64,000 nt of DNA. It comes from Amycolatopsis tolypomycina (GTDB taxonomy: Bacteria; Actinomycetota; Actinomycetes; Mycobacteriales; Pseudonocardiaceae). The DNA lies in assembly GCF_900105945.1 (NCBI RefSeq), contig NZ_FNSO01000004.1:3410001-3474000 (forward strand), read 5' to 3'. Positions 26,482-35,711 of this stretch are shown here, piece by piece; position 1 is the first letter of the stretch; each line of letters begins with the position of its first letter. A program made the translations under genes and the position numbers. The notes under the pieces are model-generated. The model saw nothing but the letters and a program-made list of their open reading frames with translations, ran no database searches and had not been told where the DNA came from.

Positions 26482-27870
26482 TCAGCTGGACCGGTTGGCC
26501 CACCAGGTCTGGCCGGCCTCGGGCAGCGTCGAGATCGGGTCGTAGTACGGGTACCGCCGCTGCAGGGCCTCCGGGTCCTCCAGCTCGATCCCGGTCCGGT
26601 AGTTCTTGGTCCAGTACGAGATCCCGAGCTCCCGGTCGTACTCGGCCAGCTGGTGCACCCACCGCTTGCCGACATACGGCACGTCGCACACGATCCGCGG
26701 CGTCGCATACCCCGGCAGGTAGCCCATGATCGCGTGCTGCAGCTCCTGTGCCTCGTGCACCGACACCCGCCAGTGCTCGGCGTTCGGGATCATGTCGCAC
26801 ATGTAGAAGTAGTACGGCAGGATGTTCGCTTCCCCCTGCAGCGCAAAGCAGAGGTCCAGCAGCGCCGCCGGCGTGGCGTTCACCCCGCGCATCAGCACGC
26901 CCTGGTTGCGCACGTCGCGGACCCCGACGTTCAGTGCCGTCTGGGCCGCCTCCGCCACCAGGGGGGTCACCGACTGGGCGTGGTTGACGTGGGTGTGGAT
27001 CGCCAGGTTCACCCCGCGGCGCTGGGCCGTTACGGCGACGCGCTCCAGGCCTTCCACCACCTTCGGCTGGAGCCAGTGCTGGGGGAGCGCCGCCAGTGCC
27101 TTGGTCGCCAGGCGGATGTCGCGGACCGTGTCGATGTCCATCAAGCGCATCAGGAACGACTCCAGCTGCGGCCACGGCACGTTGGCCACGTCGCCGCCGG
27201 ACACCACGACGTCGCGGACGCCCGGGGTCTTCTTGAGGTACGCGATCATCGCGTCCTGGCGGTCGACCGGTTTGAGGCTGAGCTTGTGCTTCTCCACCGT
27301 CTCCGTCGAGTTGCCGACCAGGTCCATGCGGGTGCAGTGGCCGCAGTACTGGGGGCAGGTCGAGATCATCTCGGCCAGCACCTTCGTCGGGTAGCGGTGG
27401 GTGAGGCCCTCCACCACCCACATCTCGGCCTCGTGCAGGGAGTCGCGTTCGGAATGGGGGTGGCTCGGCCAGACCGGGTCGCGGTCGGAGCGCACCGGGA
27501 GCATGTAGCGGCGGATCGGGTCGGCGTAGAACGCCTCGGTGACCTTGGCCGGGTCGGTGCCGGCCGTGGGGGCCATCGTGTTGAGCATCTGCGGGGGCAG
27601 CAGCATCGACATCGTCGCCATCTCGCGCTGGTCGGCGAGCAGGTCGTCGTAGAAGCGCTCCTCGAGCAGGTCGCCCATCAGGGCGCGCAGCTGCTTGACG
27701 TTGCGGACGCAGTGCACCCGCTGCCACTGGGCGTCACGCCACTCGGCTTCGGTCACGTCGTGCCAGCCAGGAAAGCGGCGCCAGTCGGGTTCCACCAGCT
27801 CGGCGCGGGCGTACTCGTAGGGCTGGTCGAAGGCGGCGGCAGGCGTCACAGGTTCCTGGATCGCAGTCAC
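26482..27870 (-). CDS. kamA: KamA-family radical SAM aminomutase
   Basis: The radical SAM cluster motif CxxxCxxC is CPQYCGHC near residue 174, followed by the glycine-rich SAM motif VVVSGGDVAN near 224. The protein has 462 residues, the usual length of lysine 2,3-aminomutases and relatives, which use SAM, a 4Fe-4S cluster and PLP to move an amino group. The PLP lysine is likely in the C-terminal part (MGYLPGYATPRIVCDVPYVGKRW). Actinobacterial members of this family are often annotated only as KamA-like, and the substrate (lysine, glutamate or a protein lysine) is not settled by sequence. The GTG start has AGGAG upstream. It is divergent from an amidohydrolase. Confidence 0.85.
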   Translation of the reverse strand: MTAIQEPVTPAAAFDQPYEYARAELVEPDWRRFPGWHDVTEAEWRDAQWQRVHCVRNVKQLRALMGDLLEERFYDDLLADQREMATMSMLLPPQMLNTMAPTAGTDPAKVTEAFYADPIRRYMLPVRSDRDPVWPSHPHSERDSLHEAEMWVVEGLTHRYPTKVLAEMISTCPQYCGHCTRMDLVGNSTETVEKHKLSLKPVDRQDAMIAYLKKTPGVRDVVVSGGDVANVPWPQLESFLMRLMDIDTVRDIRLATKALAALPQHWLQPKVVEGLERVAVTAQRRGVNLAIHTHVNHAQSVTPLVAEAAQTALNVGVRDVRNQGVLMRGVNATPAALLDLCFALQGEANILPYYFYMCDMIPNAEHWRVSVHEAQELQHAIMGYLPGYATPRIVCDVPYVGKRWVHQLAEYDRELGISYWTKNYRTGIELEDPEALQRRYPYYDPISTLPEAGQTWWANRSS

Positions 27871-27894
27871 TTGTACTCCTAGTCGTCGGGAACG

Positions 27895-27917
27895 CGTTAA
27901 AATATCCTGTCATAACG
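27895..27917. promoter_or_regulatory. AT-rich divergent promoter region with inverted repeat
   Basis: CGTTA, 13 AT-rich bases and TAACG form an inverted repeat in the 120-base gap between the divergent kamA-family and amidohydrolase genes. The run TTAAAATAT is unusually AT-rich for this genome and is probably where one or both promoters open. Confidence 0.35.
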
Positions 27918-27990
27918 TTCTCACGGAGTAAATCTTCCTGCCTGCTGGGTCGCTGTCCCCCACGTGGACGCAGGGGGCAGACTCAGGGGC

Positions 27991-29586
27991 GTGACGGACG
28001 AACACACGACGCTCCTGCTCGGCGGGCGCATCTACACCCCCGCCGGCCCGGACGCCACGGCGATGGCGGTCACCGGCGGCACCGTGGTCTGGGTCGGCCA
28101 GGACGCCCCGGCGCGTGCCCTGCACTCCGGCGCCGAGGAAATCGACCTCCAGGGTGCCTTCGTCGCCCCCGCGTTCGTTGACGCGCACGTCCACGCCACC
28201 GCCACCGGCCTGCACCTGACCGGCCTCGACCTCACCGGCGTCCGCAGCGGCACCGAACTGCTGGCCCGCGTGCGCGCCGCCGTCACCCCCGGCCAGGTAC
28301 TGCTCGCCCACGGCTGGGACGAGACCACCTGGACCGACCCGCGCCTGCCCAGCCGCGCCGAGCTCGACGCCGCCGCCGGCTCCACACCCGTCTACCTCAG
28401 CCGGGTCGACGTCCACTCCGCCCTGGTTTCCACCCCCCTGGTGGAGCTGACCCCGGCCGCGGAGAAGGCCGACGGCTGGTCGCCCGACGGCCCGCTGACC
28501 CGCGCCGCCCACCACGTCGTCCGCGCGGCCGTGCGCGCCGCCATCACGCCCGAGCAGCGCGAACGCGCCCAGCGGGCGTTCCTCGCCGAGGCCGCGCGCC
28601 AAGGCATCGTCAGCGTCCACGAATGCGCCGGCCCCGACATCTCCGGCCGCGACGACCTCGCCGCCCTGCTCGCCCTCGCCGGCCCGGACACCCCCGAGGT
28701 CGTCGGCTACTGGGGTGAGCTCGGCGCCGTCGACACGGCCCGCGAGCTCGGCGCCCGCGGCCTGGCCGGCGACCTGTTCGTCGACGGCGCCCTCGGCTCC
28801 CGCACCGCCGCCCTGACCGAGCCGTATGCCGACCACGCGGGCGAGGGGACGCGCTACCTCGACGCCCACCGCATCGCCGGGCACCTGGCCGCCTGCACCG
28901 AAGCCGGGCTGCAGGCCGGCTTCCACGTCATCGGCGACGCCGCCGTCGCCGAGGTCGTCGAAGGCTTCCGGCTGGCCGAAAAAGAGGTCGGGCAGCGCGC
29001 GCTGGCCGTCCGCCACCACCGCCTCGAGCACCTCGAGATGGTTACCACCGACCAGGCGAAACTGCTGGCCGGCTGGGGCGTCGTCGCCTCCGTGCAGCCG
29101 CTGTTCGACGCGCTCTGGGGCGGCCCGGAGGGCATGTACGCCGAACGCCTCGGCGCCGACCGCGCGGCCGGGCTCAACCCCTTCTCGGCGCTGGCCGCCG
29201 AAGGCGTCCTGCTCGCTTTCGGCTCCGACGCGCCGGTGACCCCGCTCGACCCGTGGGCCGCCGTCCGTGCCGCGGCCTACCACCGGACGCCGGGCTCGGG
29301 CCTGTCGCCGCGGGCGGCGTTCACCGCCCACACCCGCGCCGGGCACCGCGCCGCGGGCGTCAACGACGGCGTCACCGGCAGCCTCGTGCCGGGCGCGCCC
29401 GCGCACTACGCGATCTGGGACGCCACCGACCTCGTCGTGGCCACCCCCGACAGCCGCGTGCAGCGCTGGTCCACCGACCCGCGGGCAGGCGTGCCGCCGC
29501 TGCCGAGGCTCGAACCGGACGCCGCGCTCCCGCGCTGCCTGCGGACGGTCCGCGCGGGTGCGGTCCTCCACGACGCCATCACCTAG
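27991..29586 (+). CDS. YtcJ-like amidohydrolase
   Basis: This metal-dependent hydrolase of the amidohydrolase superfamily has 531 residues. The first metal motif HxH is in [12 protein letters not shown] near residue 58, further metal-binding His residues are in HVIGDAA and RHHRLEHLE, and the Asp ligand is in [13 protein letters not shown]. It resembles YtcJ-type proteins with broad or unknown amide/carbamate substrates. I used the GTG at 27991; an in-frame GTG at 27964 is also possible because neither has an ideally spaced ribosome binding site. The lnt gene starts 11 bases after it. Confidence 0.85.
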   Translation: MTDEHTTLLLGGRIYTPAGPDATAMAVTGGTVVWVGQDAPARALHSGAEEIDLQGAFVAPAFVDAHVHATATGLHLTGLDLTGVRSGTELLARVRAAVTPGQVLLAHGWDETTWTDPRLPSRAELDAAAGSTPVYLSRVDVHSALVSTPLVELTPAAEKADGWSPDGPLTRAAHHVVRAAVRAAITPEQRERAQRAFLAEAARQGIVSVHECAGPDISGRDDLAALLALAGPDTPEVVGYWGELGAVDTARELGARGLAGDLFVDGALGSRTAALTEPYADHAGEGTRYLDAHRIAGHLAACTEAGLQAGFHVIGDAAVAEVVEGFRLAEKEVGQRALAVRHHRLEHLEMVTTDQAKLLAGWGVVASVQPLFDALWGGPEGMYAERLGADRAAGLNPFSALAAEGVLLAFGSDAPVTPLDPWAAVRAAAYHRTPGSGLSPRAAFTAHTRAGHRAAGVNDGVTGSLVPGAPAHYAIWDATDLVVATPDSRVQRWSTDPRAGVPPLPRLEPDAALPRCLRTVRAGAVLHDAIT

Positions 29587-29597
29587 AGTTGTCGGCT

Positions 29598-31208
29598 GTG
29601 GCAGTCACCGTGGCGGACCCCGAACCGGGCGCCCCGCACCAACCCGCGCGCACCCGGCATTTCCCCCGCGCGTGGCTCCTGCGGCTGGTCACCGCCCTCG
29701 CGTCCGGGTTCGCCTTCTACCTCAGCTTCGCGCCGCGCCCGCTGTGGTGGCTCGCGCCCCTGGCGTTCGCCGGGCTGGCCCTCGTGCTGCGCGGACGCCG
29801 CTTCCGGGCCGGGTTCGGCTACGGCTTCGCGTTCGGGTTCGTGTTCTTCCTGCCGCTGCTGACCTGGCTGCTGGACTTCCTGGGCCCGGACTTCGGTCCC
29901 TGGCCGTGGCTCGGCCTGTCCTTCGCCTTGGCGCTCTATCACGGCCTGGCGGGTGGCCTGATCACGCTGGTGTCCCGCCTGCCGGCCGCGCCGCTGTGGG
30001 CCGCGCTCGTGGTCATCGCGCTGGAGACGCCGCGCGCGTGGTTCCCCTTCGGCGGCTTCCCGTGGGGCCGGGTCGCCTTCAGTCAGCCCGAGGGCGCGTT
30101 CCTGCCGCTGGCCTCGATCGGCGGGGCCCCGCTGGTCGGGCTGGCCGTCGTCCTCACCGGCTTCGGCCTGGCCGCATTCGCCGCCCGGCTGTGGGAAGTG
30201 CGCAAGCTCACCCGGCCCGTGGTCTTCGCCGCCCTCGGCACGCTGCTGCCCGTCGTCGCCGGGCTGGCGCTGTGGCCGGCGATCGGGACCGGCGCACAGG
30301 ACGGCGAACGCACCGTCGCGACCGTCCAGGGCAACGCCCCGGACATCGGGCTCGCGCTGCAGGGCGAGCGGACCGTGCTGCGCGACAACACCATCGCCGA
30401 GAGCCGCCGTCTGCTCGCGGACATCCAGGCCGGCAAGGTGCCCAAGCCCGACCTGGTGGTGTGGCCGGAGAGCGCCACCACCGTCACCGGCCCCGACCTG
30501 CAGGTCGACCAGCTCGTCGCGAACTTCGGGGTGCCGGCGCTGATCGGGGCCATCTACGAGCTGCCCGACCGGCACCTGCAGAACTCCGTCATCGCCTGGG
30601 ACCCGCGCACCGGGCCCGGCGCGCGCTACGCCAAGCAGCAGCTGGTGCCCTTCGGCGAATACGTCCCGGCCCGCAAGGTCGCCGAGCTGGTCACGCCGTT
30701 CCTCGACCAGGAAACGGTGGACATGGTCCCCGGCGACGGCGCGAACCAGACCATGGCCGTCGCCGGCACGAAGGTCGGCGTGTTCATCTGCTACGAAGCG
30801 GCGTTCGACTACCCGGCCCGCGACGCCGTGCGCGACGGCGCCGAACTGCTCGTCGTGCCGACCAACAACGCCTGGTACGGCGAGAGCGAGATGAGCGTGC
30901 AGCAGCTGGCGATGTCGCGGCTGCGGGCGGTCGAGCACGGCCGGGCCGTCGTGGTGTCGGCCGTCTCCGGGGTGAGCGCGATCGTCGCGCCCGACGGGAC
31001 GGTGACCAGCTCAACGGGCCTTTTCACGGCGGATTCCCTGGTCGGGCGCGTCCCGCTGCGGACGCAGACTACGCTGTCGGATCAACTAGGTGCGTGGACG
31101 GAGTACGGGCTGCTGGCTCTGGCGATCGCCGGGGTGGCCGGTGGGCTCGTACTCCGTTTTCGCACCCGGCGCGGCAGCGCCGGCACGGCAGGGGAAGCGG
31201 CGGACTGA
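29598..31208 (+). CDS. lnt: apolipoprotein N-acyltransferase
   Basis: Lnt transfers an acyl chain from phospholipid to the N-terminal Cys of lipoproteins on the outer face of the membrane. The first 240 residues hold about seven membrane segments (for example [38 protein letters not shown]). The rest is a nitrilase-like domain with the Glu in VVWPESATT, the Lys region [14 protein letters not shown] and the Cys in [18 protein letters not shown]. The GTG at 29598 is 11 bases after the amidohydrolase stop. The downstream ppm1 gene is 26 bases away; in mycobacteria these two activities are one polypeptide, here two genes. Confidence 0.93.
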   Translation: MAVTVADPEPGAPHQPARTRHFPRAWLLRLVTALASGFAFYLSFAPRPLWWLAPLAFAGLALVLRGRRFRAGFGYGFAFGFVFFLPLLTWLLDFLGPDFGPWPWLGLSFALALYHGLAGGLITLVSRLPAAPLWAALVVIALETPRAWFPFGGFPWGRVAFSQPEGAFLPLASIGGAPLVGLAVVLTGFGLAAFAARLWEVRKLTRPVVFAALGTLLPVVAGLALWPAIGTGAQDGERTVATVQGNAPDIGLALQGERTVLRDNTIAESRRLLADIQAGKVPKPDLVVWPESATTVTGPDLQVDQLVANFGVPALIGAIYELPDRHLQNSVIAWDPRTGPGARYAKQQLVPFGEYVPARKVAELVTPFLDQETVDMVPGDGANQTMAVAGTKVGVFICYEAAFDYPARDAVRDGAELLVVPTNNAWYGESEMSVQQLAMSRLRAVEHGRAVVVSAVSGVSAIVAPDGTVTSSTGLFTADSLVGRVPLRTQTTLSDQLGAWTEYGLLALAIAGVAGGLVLRFRTRRGSAGTAGEAAD

Positions 31209-31234
31209 CCGCCGCGGATATCGGAGGAGCAGGG

Positions 31235-32002
31235 ATGTCGCAGGCGCCGCGGGGGGCCCGGGAAATCGAGCCGGTGCTGGTGGTGATCCCGACCTACAAC
31301 GAGCGGGAGAACCTCGGCCCGATCCTGGACCGGCTGCACAAGGCGCTCCCGGACGTGCACGTGCTCGTGGTGGACGACGGCAGCCCCGACGGCACCGGCG
31401 AGCTGGCCGACGAGCGCGCCGCGGCCAACGACCACGTCCACGTGCTGCACCGCACCGAGAAGGCGGGCCTCGGCGCCGCCTACATCGCCGGGTTCCGCTG
31501 GGGCCTGGCGCGGGAGTACAACACGATCGTCGAGATGGACGCCGACGGCTCGCACGCCCCCGAGGACCTGCCCCGGCTGCTGGACGCCGTCGGGGACGCC
31601 GACCTGGCGATCGGCTCGCGGTACGTGCCGGGCGGCAGCGTCGTCAACTGGCCGGTCAAGCGCCAGGTCCTCTCCCGCGGCGCGAACATCTACTCGCAGG
31701 TCGCGCTCGGCATGCGGGTCCGCGACATCACCGCCGGGTTCCGCGCCTACCGCCGTCCGGTGCTGGAGAAGCTGGCCCTCGACGAGGTCAACTCGCACGG
31801 CTACTGCTTCCAGATCGACCTGACGATCCGCACCGACGAGGCCGGCTTCGAGATCGTCGAGGTGCCGATCACGTTCACCGAGCGCGAGATCGGCGAGTCG
31901 AAGATGAACGGCTCGATCATCCAGGAGGCGTTCCTGCGCGTGGCGAAGTGGGGCCTCGAGCGCCGCTGGCACCAGCTGCGGAAGCTGTTCAAGCGCGCCT
32001 GA
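31235..32002 (+). CDS. ppm1: polyprenol monophosphomannose synthase
   Basis: This GT2 family glycosyltransferase has 255 residues. [16 protein letters not shown] near residue 16 and [14 protein letters not shown] near 44 bind the nucleotide sugar, [13 protein letters not shown] carries the DxD-like metal site, and GSRYVPGG is typical of dolichol-phosphate mannose synthases. It makes the polyprenyl-phosphate mannose used for protein O-mannosylation and lipoglycan synthesis at the membrane. The sequence has no membrane domain of its own, matching the catalytic half of mycobacterial Ppm1; the membrane partner would be the adjacent Lnt. A strong ribosome binding site (GGAGGAGCAGGG) precedes the ATG. 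Confidence 0.93.
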   Translation: MSQAPRGAREIEPVLVVIPTYNERENLGPILDRLHKALPDVHVLVVDDGSPDGTGELADERAAANDHVHVLHRTEKAGLGAAYIAGFRWGLAREYNTIVEMDADGSHAPEDLPRLLDAVGDADLAIGSRYVPGGSVVNWPVKRQVLSRGANIYSQVALGMRVRDITAGFRAYRRPVLEKLALDEVNSHGYCFQIDLTIRTDEAGFEIVEVPITFTEREIGESKMNGSIIQEAFLRVAKWGLERRWHQLRKLFKRA

Positions 32003-32025
32003 GCCGTTTTCGCCCGTTCTGGGCC

Positions 32026-32832
32026 ATGATGGGCCCGGTGACGACCATCGTGGCCTTCCACGCGCACGCCGACGACCCCGTGCTGCTCACCGGCGGCACG
32101 CTCGCCCGGGCCGCGGCCGACGGGCACCGGGTGGTCGTCGTCGTGGCCACCGACGGCATCGCCGCCGAACACCCGACACCCCGCTGGGCCGAGCTGGAGG
32201 CCGCCGCGGCCATCCTCGGCGTGCACCGGGTCGTGCACCTGGGCTACGCCGACAGCGGCCACGGTCCCCAGCTCTTCGCGGACCCGCCGGGGCGGCAGCG
32301 CTTCGCCCGCGCGGACACCGAGGAAGCCGCCCACCGGCTCGCGGCCGTGCTGCACGAGGAGCGTGCCGGCCTGCTGCTCGGCTACGACGGCAACGGCGGC
32401 TACGGGCACCGCGACCACGTGAAGGTGCACCAGGTGGCCCGCCGGGCGGCCCGGCTGACCGGGACGCGGCTGCTGGAGGCCACCCTGCCCCGCGACTTCG
32501 CGCAGCGGTTCGTGCGGGTGGTCCGGGCGCTGCGGATCCCGTTCGACTACGACGCCGAGGCGCTCGGCCACGTCTACAGCCCGGCCTCGGCGATCACCCA
32601 CCGGTTCGACGTGCGGCGGTTCGCCGCGCGCAAGCAGGCGGCGCTGGCCGCGCACGTGTCCGACGTGCGCGGCACCGGGCGGCTCGCCGGCGTCCTGCGG
32701 GTCCTCGTGTGGCTGCCCGCACCACTGTTCGGGCTGGTGGCCGGGCGCGAGTGGTACGCCGAGGTCACGCCTTCAGGATCGCCACGCCCTGGTCTGCAAG
32801 TTCCTGCACGTTCTGGTCGTCGGCGTCGGTGA
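32026..32832 (+). CDS. PIG-L family deacetylase
   Basis: This LmbE/PIG-L fold zinc-dependent N-deacetylase has 268 residues. The N-terminal AFHAHADDPVLLTGG (H-x-x-D-D) and GYGHRDHVKVHQVA near residue 125 carry the metal ligands. Relatives act on GlcNAc-containing molecules such as mycothiol precursors and their conjugates. It lies 23 bases after ppm1, so it may share that transcript, although the substrate cannot be read from sequence. Starts at 32026, 32029 or a GTG at 32038 are all possible. Its last 22 codons overlap the 3' end of the convergent DeoR gene by 68 bases, and the tail (SGSPRPGLQVPARSGRRRR) does not look conserved. Confidence 0.85.
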   Translation: MMGPVTTIVAFHAHADDPVLLTGGTLARAAADGHRVVVVVATDGIAAEHPTPRWAELEAAAAILGVHRVVHLGYADSGHGPQLFADPPGRQRFARADTEEAAHRLAAVLHEERAGLLLGYDGNGGYGHRDHVKVHQVARRAARLTGTRLLEATLPRDFAQRFVRVVRALRIPFDYDAEALGHVYSPASAITHRFDVRRFAARKQAALAAHVSDVRGTGRLAGVLRVLVWLPAPLFGLVAGREWYAEVTPSGSPRPGLQVPARSGRRRR

Positions 32833-33514
32833 CGATCCCGGCGACGTCGGCGAAGGGCAGCACGGTGAACCGGGAGGCCGCGCCGAGCTTCTCGGCGCTG
32901 GCCAGGACGTAGGTGTCGGCCGCGCGCCGGGCCAGGGTGCGTTTCATCGCGGCTTCGTCGGCGTCGCCGGTGGTCAGGCCGGCTTCGGGGTGGACGCCGG
33001 TGACACCGAGCAGGAAGACGTCGGCGCTGATCGACCGGGCGGCCTCGGCCGCGGCGGCGCCGCAGGTGACCGCGGAGTGCCGGAACAGCCGGCCGCCCAG
33101 GAGGAAGACCTCGATGCCGTGGTGGTCGAGCAGGGCGACGGCGACGGTCGGGCTGTGGGTGACGACGGTGGCCTCGAGGTCGGCCGGGAGGGCTTTCGCG
33201 ACGGCCAGGGTGGTGGTGCCGCCGTCGAGGATGACGGTCGAGCCCGGGCGGACCAGCGTGGCGGCGGCGGTGGCGACCCGGCCCTTGCCGTCGACGGCGA
33301 TCGACGTCCGGCTCGCGTAGTCGGCGACGGCGGGGGAGACGGGCAGCGCACCGCCGTAGACGCGCTGGCAGAGCCCGGCGGCGGCGAGGTCGCGCAGGTC
33401 GCGGCGGATGCTGTCCTCGGAGACGTTCAGCTCGGCGGCGACGTCCTTGGCCAGCACCTTGCCGTCGGCGGCCAGCCGGGCGAGCAGCAGTTCACGGCGT
33501 TCCCCGACCAGCAT
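32765..33514 (-). CDS. DeoR family transcriptional regulator
   Basis: This is a 249-residue protein with the N-terminal DeoR helix-turn-helix (ERRELLLARLAADGKVLAKDVAAELNVSEDSIRRDL split over about residues 5-40) and a C-terminal DeoRC sugar-phosphate sensor (ILDGGTTTLAVAKAL, LGGRLFRHSAVTCGAAA, GVTGVHPEAGLTT). It probably represses sugar or nucleoside metabolism genes and responds to a phosphorylated sugar. AGGAGG stands directly before the ATG. It is divergent from a Nudix hydrolase with only 48 bases between the start codons, and a 7-base inverted repeat spans that gap, so it likely regulates both itself and the Nudix gene. Confidence 0.88.
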   Translation of the reverse strand: MLVGERRELLLARLAADGKVLAKDVAAELNVSEDSIRRDLRDLAAAGLCQRVYGGALPVSPAVADYASRTSIAVDGKGRVATAAATLVRPGSTVILDGGTTTLAVAKALPADLEATVVTHSPTVAVALLDHHGIEVFLLGGRLFRHSAVTCGAAAAEAARSISADVFLLGVTGVHPEAGLTTGDADEAAMKRTLARRAADTYVLASAEKLGAASRFTVLPFADVAGIVTDADDQNVQELADQGVAILKA

Positions 33515-33547
33515 GCACGATCCTCCTTGTTTCTTCCGAGTCGTGCA
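33514..33547. promoter_or_regulatory. putative DeoR operator between divergent genes
   Basis: TGCACGA, 20 bases and TCGTGCA form an inverted repeat that starts at the DeoR start codon and ends just before the TATGGT -10 box (33551-33556) of the Nudix gene, whose ATG lies six bases after that box and appears leaderless. Confidence 0.45.
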
Positions 33548-33562
33548 CATTATGGTCGGGAC

Positions 33563-34192
33563 ATGACCTCTTCGACAAGCCTGTCCCGCAACCCGCGTGT
33601 CCGGGTCACCGACGTGGAGCTGCTGTCGTCGGCCTGGTACGTCCTGCGGCGCACGACGTTCGACTACCGGCACGCCGACGGCCACTGGACGACCGAGCAG
33701 CGCGAGACGTACGACCGCGGCAACGGGGCGACGGTGCTGCTCTACGACGTCGAAGGCGGCACGGTCCTGCTCACCCGCCAGTTCCGCTACCCGGTCTACG
33801 TCAACGACCACCCGGACGGCATGTTCATCGAGACGGCGGCCGGCCTCCTGGACACCGACGACCCGGAGACGGCGATCCGCCGCGAGGCCGAGGAGGAGAC
33901 GGGCGTCCGGATCGGCGCGCTGGAGCACGTGTTCGACGTCTACACGAGCCCAGGCTCGGTGACCGAGCGCCTGCACTGCTACGCCGCACCCTACGACCCG
34001 GCCGCCCGCGGCGCCGGCGGCGGCATCGCCGACGAAGGCGAAGACATCGAGGTGCTCGAGCTCCCGTTCACCAAGGCCCTGGAGATGGTCGGCACGGGCG
34101 AGATCGCGGACGCCAAGACCATCCTGCTGCTGCAGTGGGCCGCCCTCCAGGGCCTCTTTCGCAGCAGCAGCCGACCGGGTCAAACGTCATGA
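33563..34192 (+). CDS. NudK-like Nudix hydrolase
   Basis: This 209-residue protein has a Nudix box AGLLDTDDPETAIRREAEEE followed by TGV. It matches the GDP-mannose/ADP-ribose pyrophosphatase subgroup (E. coli NudK has AGLLD..EPE..IR.EA.EETG), with the REAEEE metal-binding helix intact. The reaction is expected to be cleavage of a nucleoside-diphosphate sugar to NMP and sugar phosphate. The preceding HPDGMFIETAAG also fits. The gene is probably leaderless (TATGGT six bases before the ATG). The neighbouring DeoR regulator may sense a sugar phosphate related to its product. Its stop codon lies inside the left arm of the palindromic repeat that follows. Confidence 0.88.
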   Translation: MTSSTSLSRNPRVRVTDVELLSSAWYVLRRTTFDYRHADGHWTTEQRETYDRGNGATVLLYDVEGGTVLLTRQFRYPVYVNDHPDGMFIETAAGLLDTDDPETAIRREAEEETGVRIGALEHVFDVYTSPGSVTERLHCYAAPYDPAARGAGGGIADEGEDIEVLELPFTKALEMVGTGEIADAKTILLLQWAALQGLFRSSSRPGQTS

Positions 34193-34240
34193 AAGGGTCG
34201 TTCATGACATCTGGCGTCATGAACGACCCTTTCATGACGT
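34184..34240. repeat. nested palindromic repeat, copy 1
   Basis: Two perfect 25-base arms separated by a 7-base loop (ATCTGGC). Each arm is itself an imperfect palindrome (GTCATGAA, seven bases, TTCATGAC). The stop codon of the Nudix gene is inside the left arm. Copies 2 and 3 are at 41870 and 56977. It lies between convergent genes and may act as a bidirectional terminator, among other possibilities. Confidence 0.9.
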
Positions 34241-34275
34241 TGCCGAGCCCCGCGGGCCGACCGTTCCGGGCATGC

Positions 34276-34312
34276 GAAAGGCCCCCGCGGGGGGAGGTCG
34301 CGGGGGCCTTTC
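34276..34312. terminator. strong hairpin terminator between nudix and rbpA
   Basis: GAAAGGCCCCCGCG pairs with CGCGGGGGCCTTTC around a 9-base loop. With flanking A and T residues it could end transcription from both the Nudix and rbpA sides. Confidence 0.75.
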
Positions 34313-34354
34313 CGTTGTGGTGGGAGCTTGGCTACAAGGCCGAGCCCTGCGGGG

Positions 34355-34702
34355 TCACGCCGACCGGGAGGTGCGGCGGCCCTTCAGCTCGGCGAGACGT
34401 TCGTTCAGCAGGTCCTCGAGCTCCGGGATCGTGCGCCGCTCGAGGAGCATGTCCCAGTGGGTGCGCGGCGGCTTGACCTTCTTCTGCTCGGGCTGCCCGC
34501 CATCGACGATCTCCGATTCGCTCCCGTGCAGGCGGCACTCCCAGACCGTCGGGATCTCGGCGTCGTCGGAGAACGGCACCTCGAACTCGTGGTTCTTCGG
34601 GCAGGCGTAGCGCACGGTGCGGCGTGGGGCGAGGTCGTGGTTGCGGTCGGTCTCGTAGCTGACCGCTCCCAGCCGGCTTCCACGAAGAACACGGTCGGCC
34701 AT
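34355..34702 (-). CDS. rbpA: RNA polymerase-binding protein RbpA
   Basis: RbpA is an actinobacterial RNA polymerase-binding factor that stabilises holoenzyme with the principal sigma factors and affects rifampicin response. The 115-residue sequence has the N-terminal tail (MADRVLRGSRLGAVSYETDR), the zinc-site core (RYACPKNHEFEVPF, then WECRLHG; the two Cys and the His residues are conserved in the family), and the basic linker and sigma-interaction domain (THWDMLLERRTIPELEDLLNERL). AAAGGA precedes the ATG. A sigmaR-type promoter lies about 60 bases upstream. A strong hairpin follows the gene. Confidence 0.96.
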   Translation of the reverse strand: MADRVLRGSRLGAVSYETDRNHDLAPRRTVRYACPKNHEFEVPFSDDAEIPTVWECRLHGSESEIVDGGQPEQKKVKPPRTHWDMLLERRTIPELEDLLNERLAELKGRRTSRSA

Positions 34703-34759
34703 GATGGGGGTCCTTTCAGTCAGCTCCGGGGTGGAGCCAGGGTGTTGCTCACCCTATGC

Positions 34760-34785
34760 AACGACGCACGGCCCCGGAGGATTCC
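34760..34785 (-). promoter_or_regulatory. sigmaR-type promoter of rbpA
   Basis: On the minus strand GGAAT, 18 bases and GTT match the sigmaR (SigH-like) consensus exactly, about 60 bases before the rbpA start. In Streptomyces rbpA is known to be under sigmaR control in response to thiol stress. The 17-base inverted repeat AGGGTG-TTGCT-CACCCT (34739-34755) lies in the leader. Confidence 0.7.
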
Positions 34786-34934
34786 CGGGCCGCCATGTCG
34801 TTGCTCACGATGAGCTGCGTCACCCGCCTGCATCAGCTTCCACTAGTAGGAGGCATTTCGCGCTCCGGCGTGACGTCAATACGGCCTTCTTAGTGCTGAT
34901 ATCCCCCGGATGGGCTACTAGCGTATCGCTCAGG

Positions 34935-35690
34935 TCAACCGTAACTGACCGTGATGAGCGGTAACCGGCCCAAGTCACCCGATCGAAAGTGGCGGCGACA
35001 CAATACCTGATAACGCACCGTAGCGAATTCGGCCTCAAAACGTGCTGAAGCTGAAGTTTCAACTACGGATTGTTCGGTATCTGCCACCACGACGGTATCG
35101 CCCTCGCGCACGACCTCGCCGTCGACCACCCGCGCGTTGAACCGCCCGGGCAGCCCGCACCAGCACAGCACCTCCACCTGAACCGGCTGCAGCTCGTCCG
35201 CCAGCTCGAACAGACGAGCGGCTCCCGGGAACAACCGGCTCCGGAAGTCCGTCGCGATCCCGAAGCAGTACACGTCGATCTCGACCTCGTCGGCCAGCTC
35301 CGCCAGCTGGTCGACCTGCCCGGGGGAGAGGAACTGCGCCTCGTCGACCACGATGTAGTCCACGTGCTGCCCGCGCGCCCACTCCTGCCGCACCAGGTCA
35401 CGCACGTCGGTGTCCTCGCCGACCTCCACCGCCTGCCGGGTCAGCCCGATCCGGCTGGAGATCTGCGGCGCCCCCGACCGGTCGTGGCGCACCAGCACCA
35501 GCCCCCGGCGGCCCTGCCGCGCGTGGTTGTGGTCGATCTGCAGCGCCAGGGTCGACTTCCCGCAGTCCATCGGCCCGTAGCAGAACTTCAGCCTGCCCAC
35601 CGGCGGCGTCCCGCGGCGCGAACCCGCCGCGGGAACCGACGACAGGGCATCGGTGGGATCAGGGCCGGCGGCGTCGTCGATCAAGGTCAC
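34935..35690 (-). CDS. tdk: thymidine kinase
   Basis: This is a type II thymidine kinase of 251 residues. The P-loop is YGPMDCGKST near residue 38, VVDEAQFLSPGQVD near 115 holds the general-base DEAQ motif, and the lasso/zinc region is VLCWCGLPGRFNARVV near 173 with a second cysteine in QVLCRRHF. The enzyme phosphorylates thymidine for salvage. The N-terminal 33 residues (Pro/Ala-rich) are an extension beyond the catalytic fold. It starts at GTG 20 bases after the MFS gene stop, so it may share that transcript. The 232-base gap to rbpA holds the rbpA promoter. Confidence 0.92.
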   Translation of the reverse strand: MTLIDDAAGPDPTDALSSVPAAGSRRGTPPVGRLKFCYGPMDCGKSTLALQIDHNHARQGRRGLVLVRHDRSGAPQISSRIGLTRQAVEVGEDTDVRDLVRQEWARGQHVDYIVVDEAQFLSPGQVDQLAELADEVEIDVYCFGIATDFRSRLFPGAARLFELADELQPVQVEVLCWCGLPGRFNARVVDGEVVREGDTVVVADTEQSVVETSASARFEAEFATVRYQVLCRRHFRSGDLGRLPLITVSYG

Positions 35691-35711
35691 GACGCCCGAC
35701 CCTATCGGTGG

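Noticed and set aside
34184..34240. CRISPR-like repeats
   Set aside because: The GTCATGA elements are single palindromes at separate sites, not spaced direct repeats, and there are no cas genes. No CRISPR array was seen anywhere in the window.
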